Translations under genes and position numbers: made by a program
Shown here: positions 43,413 through 51,611 of the stretch, piece after piece
Numbering within the stretch: the first letter of the stretch is position 1
Layout of the letters: every line of letters starts with the position of its first letter
Source: Zhouia amylolytica
GTDB lineage: Bacteria; Bacteroidota; Bacteroidia; Flavobacteriales; Flavobacteriaceae
Reading direction: 5' to 3'
Assembly: GCF_900116365.1 (NCBI RefSeq)
Contig: NZ_FPAG01000005.1
Coordinates: 1-64,000, forward strand
DNA length: 64,000 nt
Notes under the pieces: model-generated
What the model was told of the DNA's origin: nothing
Database searches by the model: none
What the model saw: only the letters and a program-made list of their open reading frames with translations

Positions 43413-45860
43413 CTAAAAGTTTCCGATTCTTATGATATCTGCAAATATTCCTGATGCTGTAACATCGGCACCTGCACCAGCACCCTTTATAAGCAAAGGT
43501 TGCTCTACATATCGTTCGGTAAAAAATAAAACAATATTATCTTTTCCTTCCAGATTGTAAAATGGATGCCCTTCAGGAATCTCCTGAAGCCCAACTTTGG
43601 CCTTGCCATTTTCAAACTGAGCAACATATTTTAACCTGCAATTTTTGGAAGCGGCTTTCTCAAAAATAGAATCAAAGTGTTTTTTGTTTTGAACCAATGA
43701 GGTGTAAAAGTCATCTACATTATCCGTATCGAGGCATTCTTGAGGAAGAAATGATTCATTCTCAATGTCTTCCAATTCCATTTTATAACCGCTTTCTCTG
43801 GCAAGTATCAAAATCTTTCTCATCACATCGATTCCACTTAAATCGATTTTCGGATCAGGCTCCGTATATCCCTCTTCCTGAGCTTGTTTTACTACATTCT
43901 CAAAATTTGTTGTGTTATCAAAATTATTAAAAACAAAATTAAGACTACCCGACAAGACCGCTTGGATTTTGGTTACTTTGTCACCAGAAGCAATTAAGTT
44001 TTTAAGTGTGTCAATTATAGGAAGACCTGCTCCTACGTTGGTTTCGAAAAGAAATGGAGCATTATACTTTCTTGACAGGTCTTTTAGTTGTAAATAGTTA
44101 CTATATACAGATGAACTGGCAATCTTATTACATGTAACAACAGAAACACTATTTCTCAGGTATTCACCATAAGTGTTGGACACTAATTCAGTAGCAGTAT
44201 TGTCGACAAAAATGCTGTTGCGTAAATTTAATTCGTTCACTTTTTTAACAAATGTTTGGACGTCTGCTTGTTCGCCATTTTGAAGCTGCTCCTGCCATTT
44301 TGATAAGCTGATTCCTCCCTGGTCGAAAACCATTTTTCTAGAGTTGGATAAGGCTATGACTCTAACATTTAGCTTCATTTGTTCTTTTAAGAACTTTCTT
44401 TGTTGTTCTATTTGTTTTAGAAATTTAGCGCCAACATTTCCAACTCCCATTACAAATAAATTTAATTGTTTAATGTTGTCTTCGAAAAACTTCTCATGTA
44501 ATGTATTTAAGGCTTTTTTTACATCTTTTAATTCAATTACGGCAGAGATGTTTCTTTCTGATGCTCCCTGGGCTATAGCCCTTATGTTTACATTATTCTT
44601 ACCTAACGAACTAAACATTCTGCCACTGAGTCCTTGGTGACTTTTCATGTTGTCTCCAACCAGGGCCACAATCGCCAGGTCTTTTTCTACTATTAAAGGT
44701 TTTATCTTTCCTAATGATATTTCATAAGCGAAGGCTTCGTTTATAAGTGTTTCAGCTTTATATATGTCATCCTGCGATACACCAAGACAAATGGAGTGCT
44801 CGGAAGAAGCCTGGGTTATGAGAACCACATTAACCTCTCCATTAGACAATACTTCAAAGAGTTTTTTTGAAACACCAGGAATTCCAACCATGCCACTGCC
44901 CTCTAAAGAGAGTAATGCGATATTTTCAATATGACTTATACCACGAACTGCCCTTTTGGTTCCATTAGAATTTTTAGTGATAAGTGTCCCTTTAGCTTCT
45001 GGGTTAAATGTATTTTTAATATGCATAGGTATCCCTTTGGCCAGCACAGGTTGAATGGTTGGAGGATATAATACTTTTGCACCAAAGTGAGAAAGCTCCA
45101 TTGCTTCTTCATAAGATATTTCATTAATAGCAACGGCTTGATGAACAAGTTTAGGGTTTGCTGTGTACATACCACTCACATCAGTCCATATCTCTAACTT
45201 TTCGGCTTCGATTGCAGCAGCTATTATAGACGCAGTATAGTCGGAACCTCCTCTTCCTAAGGTTGTAGAGTTTCCTTCTCGAGATGAAGCTACAAAACCA
45301 GGAACTACAACAACATCATAGGAAACCGTTCCGAAATAGGTTTCACACAATTGATTTGTGGTTGAGAAATCAACGATACCTTTACCGAAATTTTCAGTGG
45401 TAATTATTAGGGTTCTGGCATCTTTAAAAACGCTATATAGCTTTTCAGATTCGAAATATTCATTAATAATAAAAGAAGAAAGTAATTCTCCGTAACTTAC
45501 TATTTTATCAGATAGTTTAGGAGTAATTTCACCAATGAGGAAAGCCCCTTCTAATAAAGTTTCTAATATATTGAATTCTCTTTTTACAGCACTTAATACT
45601 TTACTCTGCTGTGCAACAGGGATTAAATCTTTAATAGATTCCAGATGCCTTCTTTCAATTTCTTGTAGTAAATCGGTGTATTTTTCGTCTTGCTGAGATG
45701 CTAATTGTGCTGTTTCTATGAGTAGATCAGTAACCCCTCCAAGTGCAGAAACTACGACTACTATCTTTTGATCTTTAACGGCATTTTGAACGATGTTCTT
45801 TACCTTTTTTATATTTTCTGCATTTGCAACAGAAGTTCCTCCAAATTTAAGTACTTTCAT
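43413..45860 (-). CDS. thrA: Bifunctional aspartate kinase / homoserine dehydrogenase
   Basis: The 815-residue fusion has an aspartokinase (1-about 290, KFGGTSVANAENI, STTLGRGGSDYTASIIAAA), two ACT domains (about 300-455, VGDNMKSHQGLSGRMFSSL) and a homoserine dehydrogenase (about 465-815, MGVGNVGAKFL, PFLFETNVGAGLPII, DLSGIDVMRKILILARE). It carries the first and third steps from aspartate to threonine, and the ACT domains suggest feedback by threonine. Expression is likely controlled by the Thr/Ile-rich leader peptide 103 bases upstream. Confidence 0.97.
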   Translation of the reverse strand: MKVLKFGGTSVANAENIKKVKNIVQNAVKDQKIVVVVSALGGVTDLLIETAQLASQQDEKYTDLLQEIERRHLESIKDLIPVAQQSKVLSAVKREFNILETLLEGAFLIGEITPKLSDKIVSYGELLSSFIINEYFESEKLYSVFKDARTLIITTENFGKGIVDFSTTNQLCETYFGTVSYDVVVVPGFVASSREGNSTTLGRGGSDYTASIIAAAIEAEKLEIWTDVSGMYTANPKLVHQAVAINEISYEEAMELSHFGAKVLYPPTIQPVLAKGIPMHIKNTFNPEAKGTLITKNSNGTKRAVRGISHIENIALLSLEGSGMVGIPGVSKKLFEVLSNGEVNVVLITQASSEHSICLGVSQDDIYKAETLINEAFAYEISLGKIKPLIVEKDLAIVALVGDNMKSHQGLSGRMFSSLGKNNVNIRAIAQGASERNISAVIELKDVKKALNTLHEKFFEDNIKQLNLFVMGVGNVGAKFLKQIEQQRKFLKEQMKLNVRVIALSNSRKMVFDQGGISLSKWQEQLQNGEQADVQTFVKKVNELNLRNSIFVDNTATELVSNTYGEYLRNSVSVVTCNKIASSSVYSNYLQLKDLSRKYNAPFLFETNVGAGLPIIDTLKNLIASGDKVTKIQAVLSGSLNFVFNNFDNTTNFENVVKQAQEEGYTEPDPKIDLSGIDVMRKILILARESGYKMELEDIENESFLPQECLDTDNVDDFYTSLVQNKKHFDSIFEKAASKNCRLKYVAQFENGKAKVGLQEIPEGHPFYNLEGKDNIVLFFTERYVEQPLLIKGAGAGADVTASGIFADIIRIGNF

Positions 45861-45904
45861 TTTGTTTGTTTAAAGTAGTTGATTTATATGGATATAGTTA
45901 ATTT

Positions 45905-45972
45905 ATTTGATGTTGATAAATATCAAATAGGGTATACGGATAATATGTGAATAAAGAGCCCCCTTACGGGGT
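45905..45972 (-). promoter_or_regulatory. Candidate attenuator structures between thrL and thrA
   Basis: On the minus strand a short hairpin CCCC-GTAA-GGGG spans the leader stop codon (UAA in its loop, about 45961-45972) and is followed by ctctttatt. A second stem pairs ATTTGAT (45928-45922) with ATCAAAT (45911-45905). AGGG near the first hairpin could instead pair with CCCT just before the second stem, so alternative folds are possible. Confidence 0.5.
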
Positions 45973-46065
45973 AATAATTGTAGTAGAAGTGCCAATAATC
46001 GAAATAGCAATACGACCGATGCCTGTGCCGGTTGTAATAGTTGCTATGTGATTAAAGTTTTGCAT
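45964..46065 (-). CDS. thrL: Threonine-operon leader peptide
   Basis: A 33-codon frame starts at the ATG at 46065, about 12-14 bases after the predicted transcript start, and ends 103 bases before thrA. It holds eight threonine and nine isoleucine codons, over half of its residues (for example IATITTGTG and STTIITP). This is the composition of an attenuation leader for the threonine/isoleucine pathway, as in E. coli thrL, though unrelated in sequence. A ribosome short of charged tRNA-Thr or tRNA-Ile would stall here and alter downstream RNA folding. The downstream hairpins are weak, so the exact mechanism is open. Confidence 0.85.
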   Translation of the reverse strand: MQNFNHIATITTGTGIGRIAISIIGTSTTIITP

Positions 46066-46083
46066 AACTGAATAATAACAGTT

Positions 46084-46113
46084 CAAATGTAGTATTTTTA
46101 CTTGTACAAACAA
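46084..46113 (-). promoter_or_regulatory. Promoter of the thr operon
   Basis: On the minus strand, TTG (46113-46111), 19 bases, then TACATTTG (46091-46084) is a perfect match to the Bacteroidota consensus. It places the transcript start near 46078, about 12 bases before the leader ATG. Confidence 0.8.
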
Positions 46114-46167
46114 TAGATCAACTAGATTATTGTCAAATTAATAATTTTTCCATTTAAATATTAAAAT

Positions 46168-47700
46168 ATGAAGATTTTTGCTGCCGATCATGTTTATGCC
46201 GCTGATGAATTCACAATTAAAAGTCAGAACATATCAAGTAATGAATTAATGGAGCGTGCTTCCAATCAGGTCTTTAAGTGGTTAGATTTGCGATTACAAG
46301 GCGCAAAAGCGAAGCTCCATGTGTTTTCCGGAGTGGGCAATAATGGAGGTGATGGTTTGGTTATTGCGCGATTGTTGCTGGAAAAGGGGTATGATGTTAT
46401 TGTTCATATAGTTAATTTTAGTGATAATAGGTCTAGAGATTTTTTGATAAATCTCGATCGACTGAAACAATTAAAATATTGGCCGGAAGCAATTAATACT
46501 GATTCGGCTTACCCTGAAATATCGACAGATGCCATAGTTATTGATTGTATATTCGGAATTGGATTGAATCGTTCGCCGGAAGATTGGGTAGGAGGTCTAA
46601 TAGCTCATATTAATAGTTCAAAAGCGTTTGTGTTGTCTGTGGATATTCCATCAGGTCTTTATTTAGATAGAGTGCCTGATCGCAAAGACTTCGTTATTCA
46701 GGCAAATCATACCTTGACTTTTCAAGTTCCGAAATTAGTGTTCTTTTTACCTGAAACAGGAGTATATACGAATCAATGGGAATTATTGAATATAGGATTG
46801 GATATGAATTTCCTGAGTAGTATTGAAACCATGATGTATTTAATAGGGAAACATGAAGTACTCCCGTTGTATATTCCTCGTCAAAAATTTTCTCATAAGG
46901 GAACTTATGGTCATGCTCTAATTATAGGAGGTAGTTATGGGAAAATTGGAGCTCCATTAATGACTTCAGAGGCCTGTTTGAACACAGGAGCAGGTTTGGT
47001 AACAGCATTTATACCCAAATGCGGTTATACAATATTTCAAACATCTTTTCCTGAGGCTATGGTCATAGCAGATAGTAATGAGGAAAGTATTACTAACATA
47101 AAATATGAAATTACTCCGAATGTAATAGCTATTGGACCTGGTCTTGGAACCAACACTACAACAATAAACGCCTTTGCAGACTTCTTAAAAGGAAATAAAG
47201 TCCCCTTAGTTATTGATGCAGATGGATTAAATATTTTGGCAGAATTTCCTGAACTCATAAAATTGATTCCACCTAAATCTGTATTAACACCGCATCCAAA
47301 GGAATTACAACGGTTAATAGGTGAGTGGAATGATGATTTTGACAAGCTTGAAATGGTAAAACGCTTTAGCAAGAATAATGATTTGATAATTGTAGTTAAG
47401 GGGGCTCATACCATAACCGTTTATCAAAATCAGTTATATATAAATAACAATGGTAATCCCGGAATGGCTACTGCTGGTAGTGGGGATGTGTTAACAGGGA
47501 TGATTACAGGTTTAATAGCTCAGGGCTATAATCATTTGAATGCAGCAGTTTTTGGAGTATACCTACATGGGAAAGCAGGTGATCTTGGCGTTGAGAAAAC
47601 CGGTTATCAAGCCTTGACAGCAACAACAATTATAGATTTTATCGGAGACGCTTTTCTAGATTTATTTATAAAAGAGGAACCAAAAAAGGAAGGAGAATAA
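46168..47700 (+). CDS. nnr: Bifunctional NAD(P)HX epimerase / dehydratase
   Basis: The 510-residue fusion has an N-terminal epimerase (about 1-215, GVGNNGGDGLVIARLL, VDIPSGL) and a C-terminal ADP-dependent dehydratase (about 225-505, HKGTYGHALIIGGSYGKIGAP, NGNPGMATAGSGDVLTGMI). It repairs hydrated NAD(P)H. Length matches full fused members such as E. coli YjeF. It is divergent from the thr operon and ends at a terminator. Confidence 0.95.
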   Translation: MKIFAADHVYAADEFTIKSQNISSNELMERASNQVFKWLDLRLQGAKAKLHVFSGVGNNGGDGLVIARLLLEKGYDVIVHIVNFSDNRSRDFLINLDRLKQLKYWPEAINTDSAYPEISTDAIVIDCIFGIGLNRSPEDWVGGLIAHINSSKAFVLSVDIPSGLYLDRVPDRKDFVIQANHTLTFQVPKLVFFLPETGVYTNQWELLNIGLDMNFLSSIETMMYLIGKHEVLPLYIPRQKFSHKGTYGHALIIGGSYGKIGAPLMTSEACLNTGAGLVTAFIPKCGYTIFQTSFPEAMVIADSNEESITNIKYEITPNVIAIGPGLGTNTTTINAFADFLKGNKVPLVIDADGLNILAEFPELIKLIPPKSVLTPHPKELQRLIGEWNDDFDKLEMVKRFSKNNDLIIVVKGAHTITVYQNQLYINNNGNPGMATAGSGDVLTGMITGLIAQGYNHLNAAVFGVYLHGKAGDLGVEKTGYQALTATTIIDFIGDAFLDLFIKEEPKKEGE

Positions 47701-47728
47701 AAAAGCCGCTTAAAGCGGCTTTTTTTAT
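47701..47728. terminator. Bidirectional terminator after nnr
   Basis: GCCGCT (47705-47710) pairs with AGCGGC (47714-47719), flanked by an A run and a T run. It stands between nnr and the convergent TlpA-like gene ending at 47725. Confidence 0.88.
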
Positions 47729-49074
47729 AACAATGTATTCAATGTTTCTTTTAATTTTGGATTTGATGGTCTTGGAGCATCAGCAGAAATAATATTTCCA
47801 TCAGGGTCTATAAGGATGAATCTAGGAATTCCTGTTATGGCATAATTTTTAACAAAGTCAGAACTCCAGTCTTTATCAGCAAAAAGCTGAACACCTTTTA
47901 GTTCTTTGTCAGCAACCATTTGTTTCCACTTTTCTTTATCTGCAGCTTTATCTACAGAGATACTAACGAACTCTATATCTTTACCATGGTATTCTTTTTC
48001 AACTTCTTTTAAGAATGGGATTTCTCTTTTACATGGTCCACACCAGGTAGCCCAAACGTCTACATAAACATATTTGCCTTTTAAATCTTCCAATGAAGTG
48101 GTTCCGCCTTTATAGTTCTCGTAACCATCAAATGAAGGAGAAGGGTTCCCTTTCGCCAATTTTTGAATGGTAGTATATTTCTTTTCTAACTTCTGCTTAA
48201 ACTCTTCATTTGAAGATGCATCCATGATAGCCAGGTATAATTCTTCAGAATTTTCATTCGATGGAGAAATTCTGTAAGAAAGCATTTGAGCTAGGTCATT
48301 TTTAATCGATTTAGCTTCGATAGAGGTAAGAACATCAGCAATTGTTGTTGTAGAATCTAATGTAGCTATCTTTTCATTATAATGAGATTTTACCAGGTTT
48401 TGATAACCTGCAAAATTATTATAATCCGCTTCATTGTTGAAATCAAGCTCCGCTAATTCCGCTTCAAAGCCCTCTGAAGGTACAAAGTCATTGTTTTTAG
48501 TAAGATAACGATGCGCATTAGTATAAGTAGCTAACTTTGATAAATAATCGTAATTGATATTCTTGGTTTCAAGGGCTACGAAATCTTCATCAAGATTTTG
48601 TGCTTCACCTAAAGACTTAGCAATTTTGTCTTTGTCTTCTTGAATTTTAGCTTTAAACGCTTCCTCTTCTAATTTATACAGCTCTTGTGGTGCAATAGCC
48701 TCTTTTTCTTCAATTAAAAATTTACTTGCCAAAAAGTTACTGTTTTCTGCTCCATTCCCGGTGTAGGTAATAGTTTCATCAAATTCTTTGGTATCTAAAG
48801 TAACATTTATATTGTAACCCGGTTCAAGATAGATAGTGGTTGATTCTCTTCCTTCAGCAAGGGAATAATATCCAGAATTTACTCTAAGGGTATCTGCAAA
48901 AGTACCATCTTCTTTTAGGGCGATAGCTTTCGAAAAATCATTTCCTTTAATAACAACTTCTTTTGCGGTGGCATTGTCAATTTTACCTTGAATCAAGGTA
49001 TAATCAACTTTTTGTTCCTTTTGACAGCTTATAATTGCACTTGCAATAACTGCTGAAAATAAAATTTTCTTCAT
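47725..49074 (-). CDS. TlpA-family thiol-disulfide lipoprotein with DUF4369-like N-terminus
   Basis: The 449-residue protein has a lipoprotein signal (lipobox ISC, C17), a beta-rich N-terminal domain like DUF4369 (about 25-110), a helical middle, and a C-terminal thioredoxin domain with WATWCGPCKREIPF (C345 and C348) and the cis-proline ITGIPRFILID. It should act in the periplasm in disulfide exchange or cytochrome maturation. This architecture is abundant in Bacteroidota. Confidence 0.9.
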   Translation of the reverse strand: MKKILFSAVIASAIISCQKEQKVDYTLIQGKIDNATAKEVVIKGNDFSKAIALKEDGTFADTLRVNSGYYSLAEGRESTTIYLEPGYNINVTLDTKEFDETITYTGNGAENSNFLASKFLIEEKEAIAPQELYKLEEEAFKAKIQEDKDKIAKSLGEAQNLDEDFVALETKNINYDYLSKLATYTNAHRYLTKNNDFVPSEGFEAELAELDFNNEADYNNFAGYQNLVKSHYNEKIATLDSTTTIADVLTSIEAKSIKNDLAQMLSYRISPSNENSEELYLAIMDASSNEEFKQKLEKKYTTIQKLAKGNPSPSFDGYENYKGGTTSLEDLKGKYVYVDVWATWCGPCKREIPFLKEVEKEYHGKDIEFVSISVDKAADKEKWKQMVADKELKGVQLFADKDWSSDFVKNYAITGIPRFILIDPDGNIISADAPRPSNPKLKETLNTLL

Positions 49075-49197
49075 TTTTAGGATTTAATTAGTTTTTGGTA
49101 AATGTAATAATATTCCGAAAACAAAAAAATAATTGAATTTCAGCTTGTTTAATTTATTGTGAATACAGAATTTTGACGCACCGATATTCTTTTAGAA

Positions 49198-50709
49198 ATG
49201 AAAAAAACACATTACATAAGCGCTGATATTTTTGATCTTCAAAAAATAATGGAGATTACTGAGAATAATTTAAATTTAAAGCTTTCGGAAGAGGCAAGGC
49301 TAAACATACAAAAGTGCCGTGGCTATCTGGATGAAAAATTGAGTTCTTCTTCAAAGCCATTTTATGGAATCAATACAGGTTTTGGTTCATTGTGTAATGT
49401 TAAAATTTCTGGAGAACATTTAAGTAAGTTGCAGGAAAATTTAGTTATGTCTCATGCCTGTGGTACTGGAGATAAGGTCCCTGTTGAGGTGGTGAAACTT
49501 ATGTTGTTACTTAAGATACAATCATTGAGCTATGGTCATAGCGGAGTTCAACTACAAACAGTTGAGCGGTTGATTGATTTATACAATAATGATATTATCC
49601 CGGTTGTATATACTCAGGGATCCTTAGGGGCTTCTGGTGATTTGGCACCTTTGGCTCATTTGGCATTACCATTATTGGGGAAGGGAGAAGTTTATGTCAA
49701 TGGAACTATTAAAACTAGTGCAGAGGTCTTAAAACATAATGATTGGGAGCCAATTCAGTTAAAGGCCAAAGAAGGTTTGGCCCTGTTAAATGGTACTCAA
49801 TTTATGAATGCTTATGGGGTGTATTGTGTTTTAAAAAGTTATAAATTATCGTATTTAGCAGATTTAATCGGTGCACTGTCTATTGATGCGTTTGATTGTC
49901 GTGTGGAACCTTTCAATAAGCTAATTCATTTAATACGTCCACATAGGGGTCAGGTAAAAACAGCAGAACGTGTATTGGCATTTTTAGAGGATAGCGAAAT
50001 TGCCGATAAGGATAAAAAGCAAGTACAAGATCCATATTCTTTTAGATGTATTCCTCAAGTGCATGGGGCTTCAAAAGATACTTTAGCATTTGTTAGAAAG
50101 GTTTTCAAAACTGAGATGAACTCTGTTACTGACAATCCAAATATTTTCAGTGAGGAGGACGAAATTATTTCAGGAGGTAATTTTCATGGTCAGCCATTAG
50201 CTCTTGCTTTGGATTATTTAGGTATAGCCATGGCGGAAATCGGGAATATTTCAGAGCGAAGAACTTATCAATTAATTTCTGGACAACGTGGTTTACCTGC
50301 ATTTTTGGTAAACGATCCTGGTTTAAATTCAGGATTGATGATTCCTCAATATACGGCAGCTAGTATCGTTAGTCAGAATAAACAACTGGCTTCACCTGCT
50401 AGTGTAGATAGTATCGTTTCTTCTAATGGACAGGAAGATCATGTTAGTATGGGGGCTAATGCGGCTACAAAATGTCTTAAGATTGTAGATAATGTAGAAA
50501 GAATATTAGCAATTGAACTTTTGAATGCTTCTCAGGCATTAGAATTCAAACGTCCGTTAACATCTTCAAAAGCTATTGAAGATTTGGTTGGAGCATATAG
50601 AACAGAAGTGCCTTTTATTAATGAAGATCGAATCTTGCATGACGATATTGAAAAATCAATAGTTTTTATCGATAACTTTAAGCTGACTGAAACGATGCTG
50701 TGTGATTAG
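49198..50709 (+). CDS. hutH: Histidine ammonia-lyase
   Basis: The 503-residue protein has the MIO-forming triad A145-S146-G147 in GSLGASGDLAPLAH, and YGINTGFGSL, LNGTQFMNAYG, QDPYSFRCIPQVHGA, and SGNFHGQPLALALD. It removes ammonia from histidine to give urocanate. No other hut gene is next to it. Its last 32 bases overlap the 3' end of the convergent gene at 50678-51070. Confidence 0.95.
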   Translation: MKKTHYISADIFDLQKIMEITENNLNLKLSEEARLNIQKCRGYLDEKLSSSSKPFYGINTGFGSLCNVKISGEHLSKLQENLVMSHACGTGDKVPVEVVKLMLLLKIQSLSYGHSGVQLQTVERLIDLYNNDIIPVVYTQGSLGASGDLAPLAHLALPLLGKGEVYVNGTIKTSAEVLKHNDWEPIQLKAKEGLALLNGTQFMNAYGVYCVLKSYKLSYLADLIGALSIDAFDCRVEPFNKLIHLIRPHRGQVKTAERVLAFLEDSEIADKDKKQVQDPYSFRCIPQVHGASKDTLAFVRKVFKTEMNSVTDNPNIFSEEDEIISGGNFHGQPLALALDYLGIAMAEIGNISERRTYQLISGQRGLPAFLVNDPGLNSGLMIPQYTAASIVSQNKQLASPASVDSIVSSNGQEDHVSMGANAATKCLKIVDNVERILAIELLNASQALEFKRPLTSSKAIEDLVGAYRTEVPFINEDRILHDDIEKSIVFIDNFKLTETMLCD

Positions 50710-51070
50710 CAATCTGGTGATCCATCCAGGCTTTTGCTTTTTCAAAAGATTCAAAATATTTAAAAGGTTTATCAAAAAACATTTTTTCGACTGCTGCACT
50801 CATTTTTTGAGCAGGACTCTTGACAACGATGGCTATTGCGACCAGATTTGGAGCCATTTTCGTTACTGAATAGATTCGTGGATCTAAAGAATATGAGTTT
50901 AACCGATTAGAGATATAACCAAATGGTTTTTTTCCGAATGCTTCAAGGGAGTATTGATATAGTGTTAGTACTTGATCTCGTTTGAAAACTTCTCCTTCAT
51001 TTATAACGCCTACGGCATAGTTTTCATAGATGTCCACTTCACCAAAATCAAAAACAAATTTCTTTACCAT
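50678..51070 (-). CDS. Small SpoIIAA/STAS-like protein, paralogue of the next gene
   Basis: The 130-residue protein is similar to the one at 51149-51532: GEVDIYENYAVGVINEG against GSVEVFENYMIANLNEG, NRLNSYSLDPRIYS against CRKNSYAVDPTLYT, and EKMFFDKPFKYFESFEKAKAWM against ERLFFDKPMMLFESVTDATDWA. The size and the end pattern (ERxFFDxPxxxFES...A..W) fit a SpoIIAA/STAS-like fold. Function unknown. Its 3' end overlaps that of hutH by 32 bases. Confidence 0.75.
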   Translation of the reverse strand: MVKKFVFDFGEVDIYENYAVGVINEGEVFKRDQVLTLYQYSLEAFGKKPFGYISNRLNSYSLDPRIYSVTKMAPNLVAIAIVVKSPAQKMSAAVEKMFFDKPFKYFESFEKAKAWMDHQIANHTASFQSA

Positions 51071-51148
51071 AAATACGGGGGATATAATTATGGTGTAAAA
51101 TTATTGTTAAGAAAATGGTTCGGGAAAAATAAACCATCAAATACATGA

Positions 51149-51532
51149 TTATCCGATGATTAACTCAGCCCAATCTGTGGCATCCGTGACGCTTTCAAAA
51201 AGCATCATTGGTTTGTCAAAGAAAAGTCTTTCAACGTTTAAATTGTTTCTGTCAACTATTTTGTCGGAAACAATGGCAATTCCTTTCAAGGTAGGTATTT
51301 CAGCTACTTTTGTATATAAGGTAGGGTCAACTGCATATGAGTTTTTTCTGCAAGTTATATAGATGAATTCCTGGGTGCTGAAGTGTATGTCTGCGATATA
51401 GATTAGCTCAATAGCGGTGTCAATGGTGAGGGTTATCCCTTCGTTTAAATTAGCTATCATGTAATTTTCAAAGACCTCGACGGAGCCTATATCAACCTTA
51501 TATTTTTTTATAAGTTCACTATCTCTTTCCAT
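51149..51532 (-). CDS. Small SpoIIAA/STAS-like protein, paralogue
   Basis: I start at the ATG at 51532 (127 residues, MERDSELIKKYKVDIGSV). A GTG at 51556 could extend it, but the base run TATCTTTG on the minus strand (51563-51556) is a perfect -7 promoter box that overlaps that GTG, so transcription should start inside the extension. The protein shares about 110 residues of clear similarity with the next gene downstream (50678-51070), with the same order of motifs. A SpoIIAA/STAS-like fold is likely. Function unknown. Confidence 0.75.
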   Translation of the reverse strand: MERDSELIKKYKVDIGSVEVFENYMIANLNEGITLTIDTAIELIYIADIHFSTQEFIYITCRKNSYAVDPTLYTKVAEIPTLKGIAIVSDKIVDRNNLNVERLFFDKPMMLFESVTDATDWAELIIG

Positions 51533-51555
51533 GTGGTTGGGTAATTGGGTAATCA

Positions 51556-51563
51556 CAAAGATA
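51556..51563 (-). promoter_or_regulatory. -7 promoter box of the 51532 gene
   Basis: TATCTTTG on the minus strand fits TAnnTTTG exactly and lies 24 bases before the ATG at 51532. No TTG is seen at the best distance upstream. Confidence 0.5.
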
Positions 51564-51611
51564 CTAATTACCTATTGGTTTAGAGATAGTGAAGTTTGAG
51601 AATTTAAAATT

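Noticed and set aside
42566-45175. Several 60-100-codon plus-strand frames inside thrA, thrB and thrC
   Set aside because: They are antisense shadows of long, well-recognised genes with no independent evidence.
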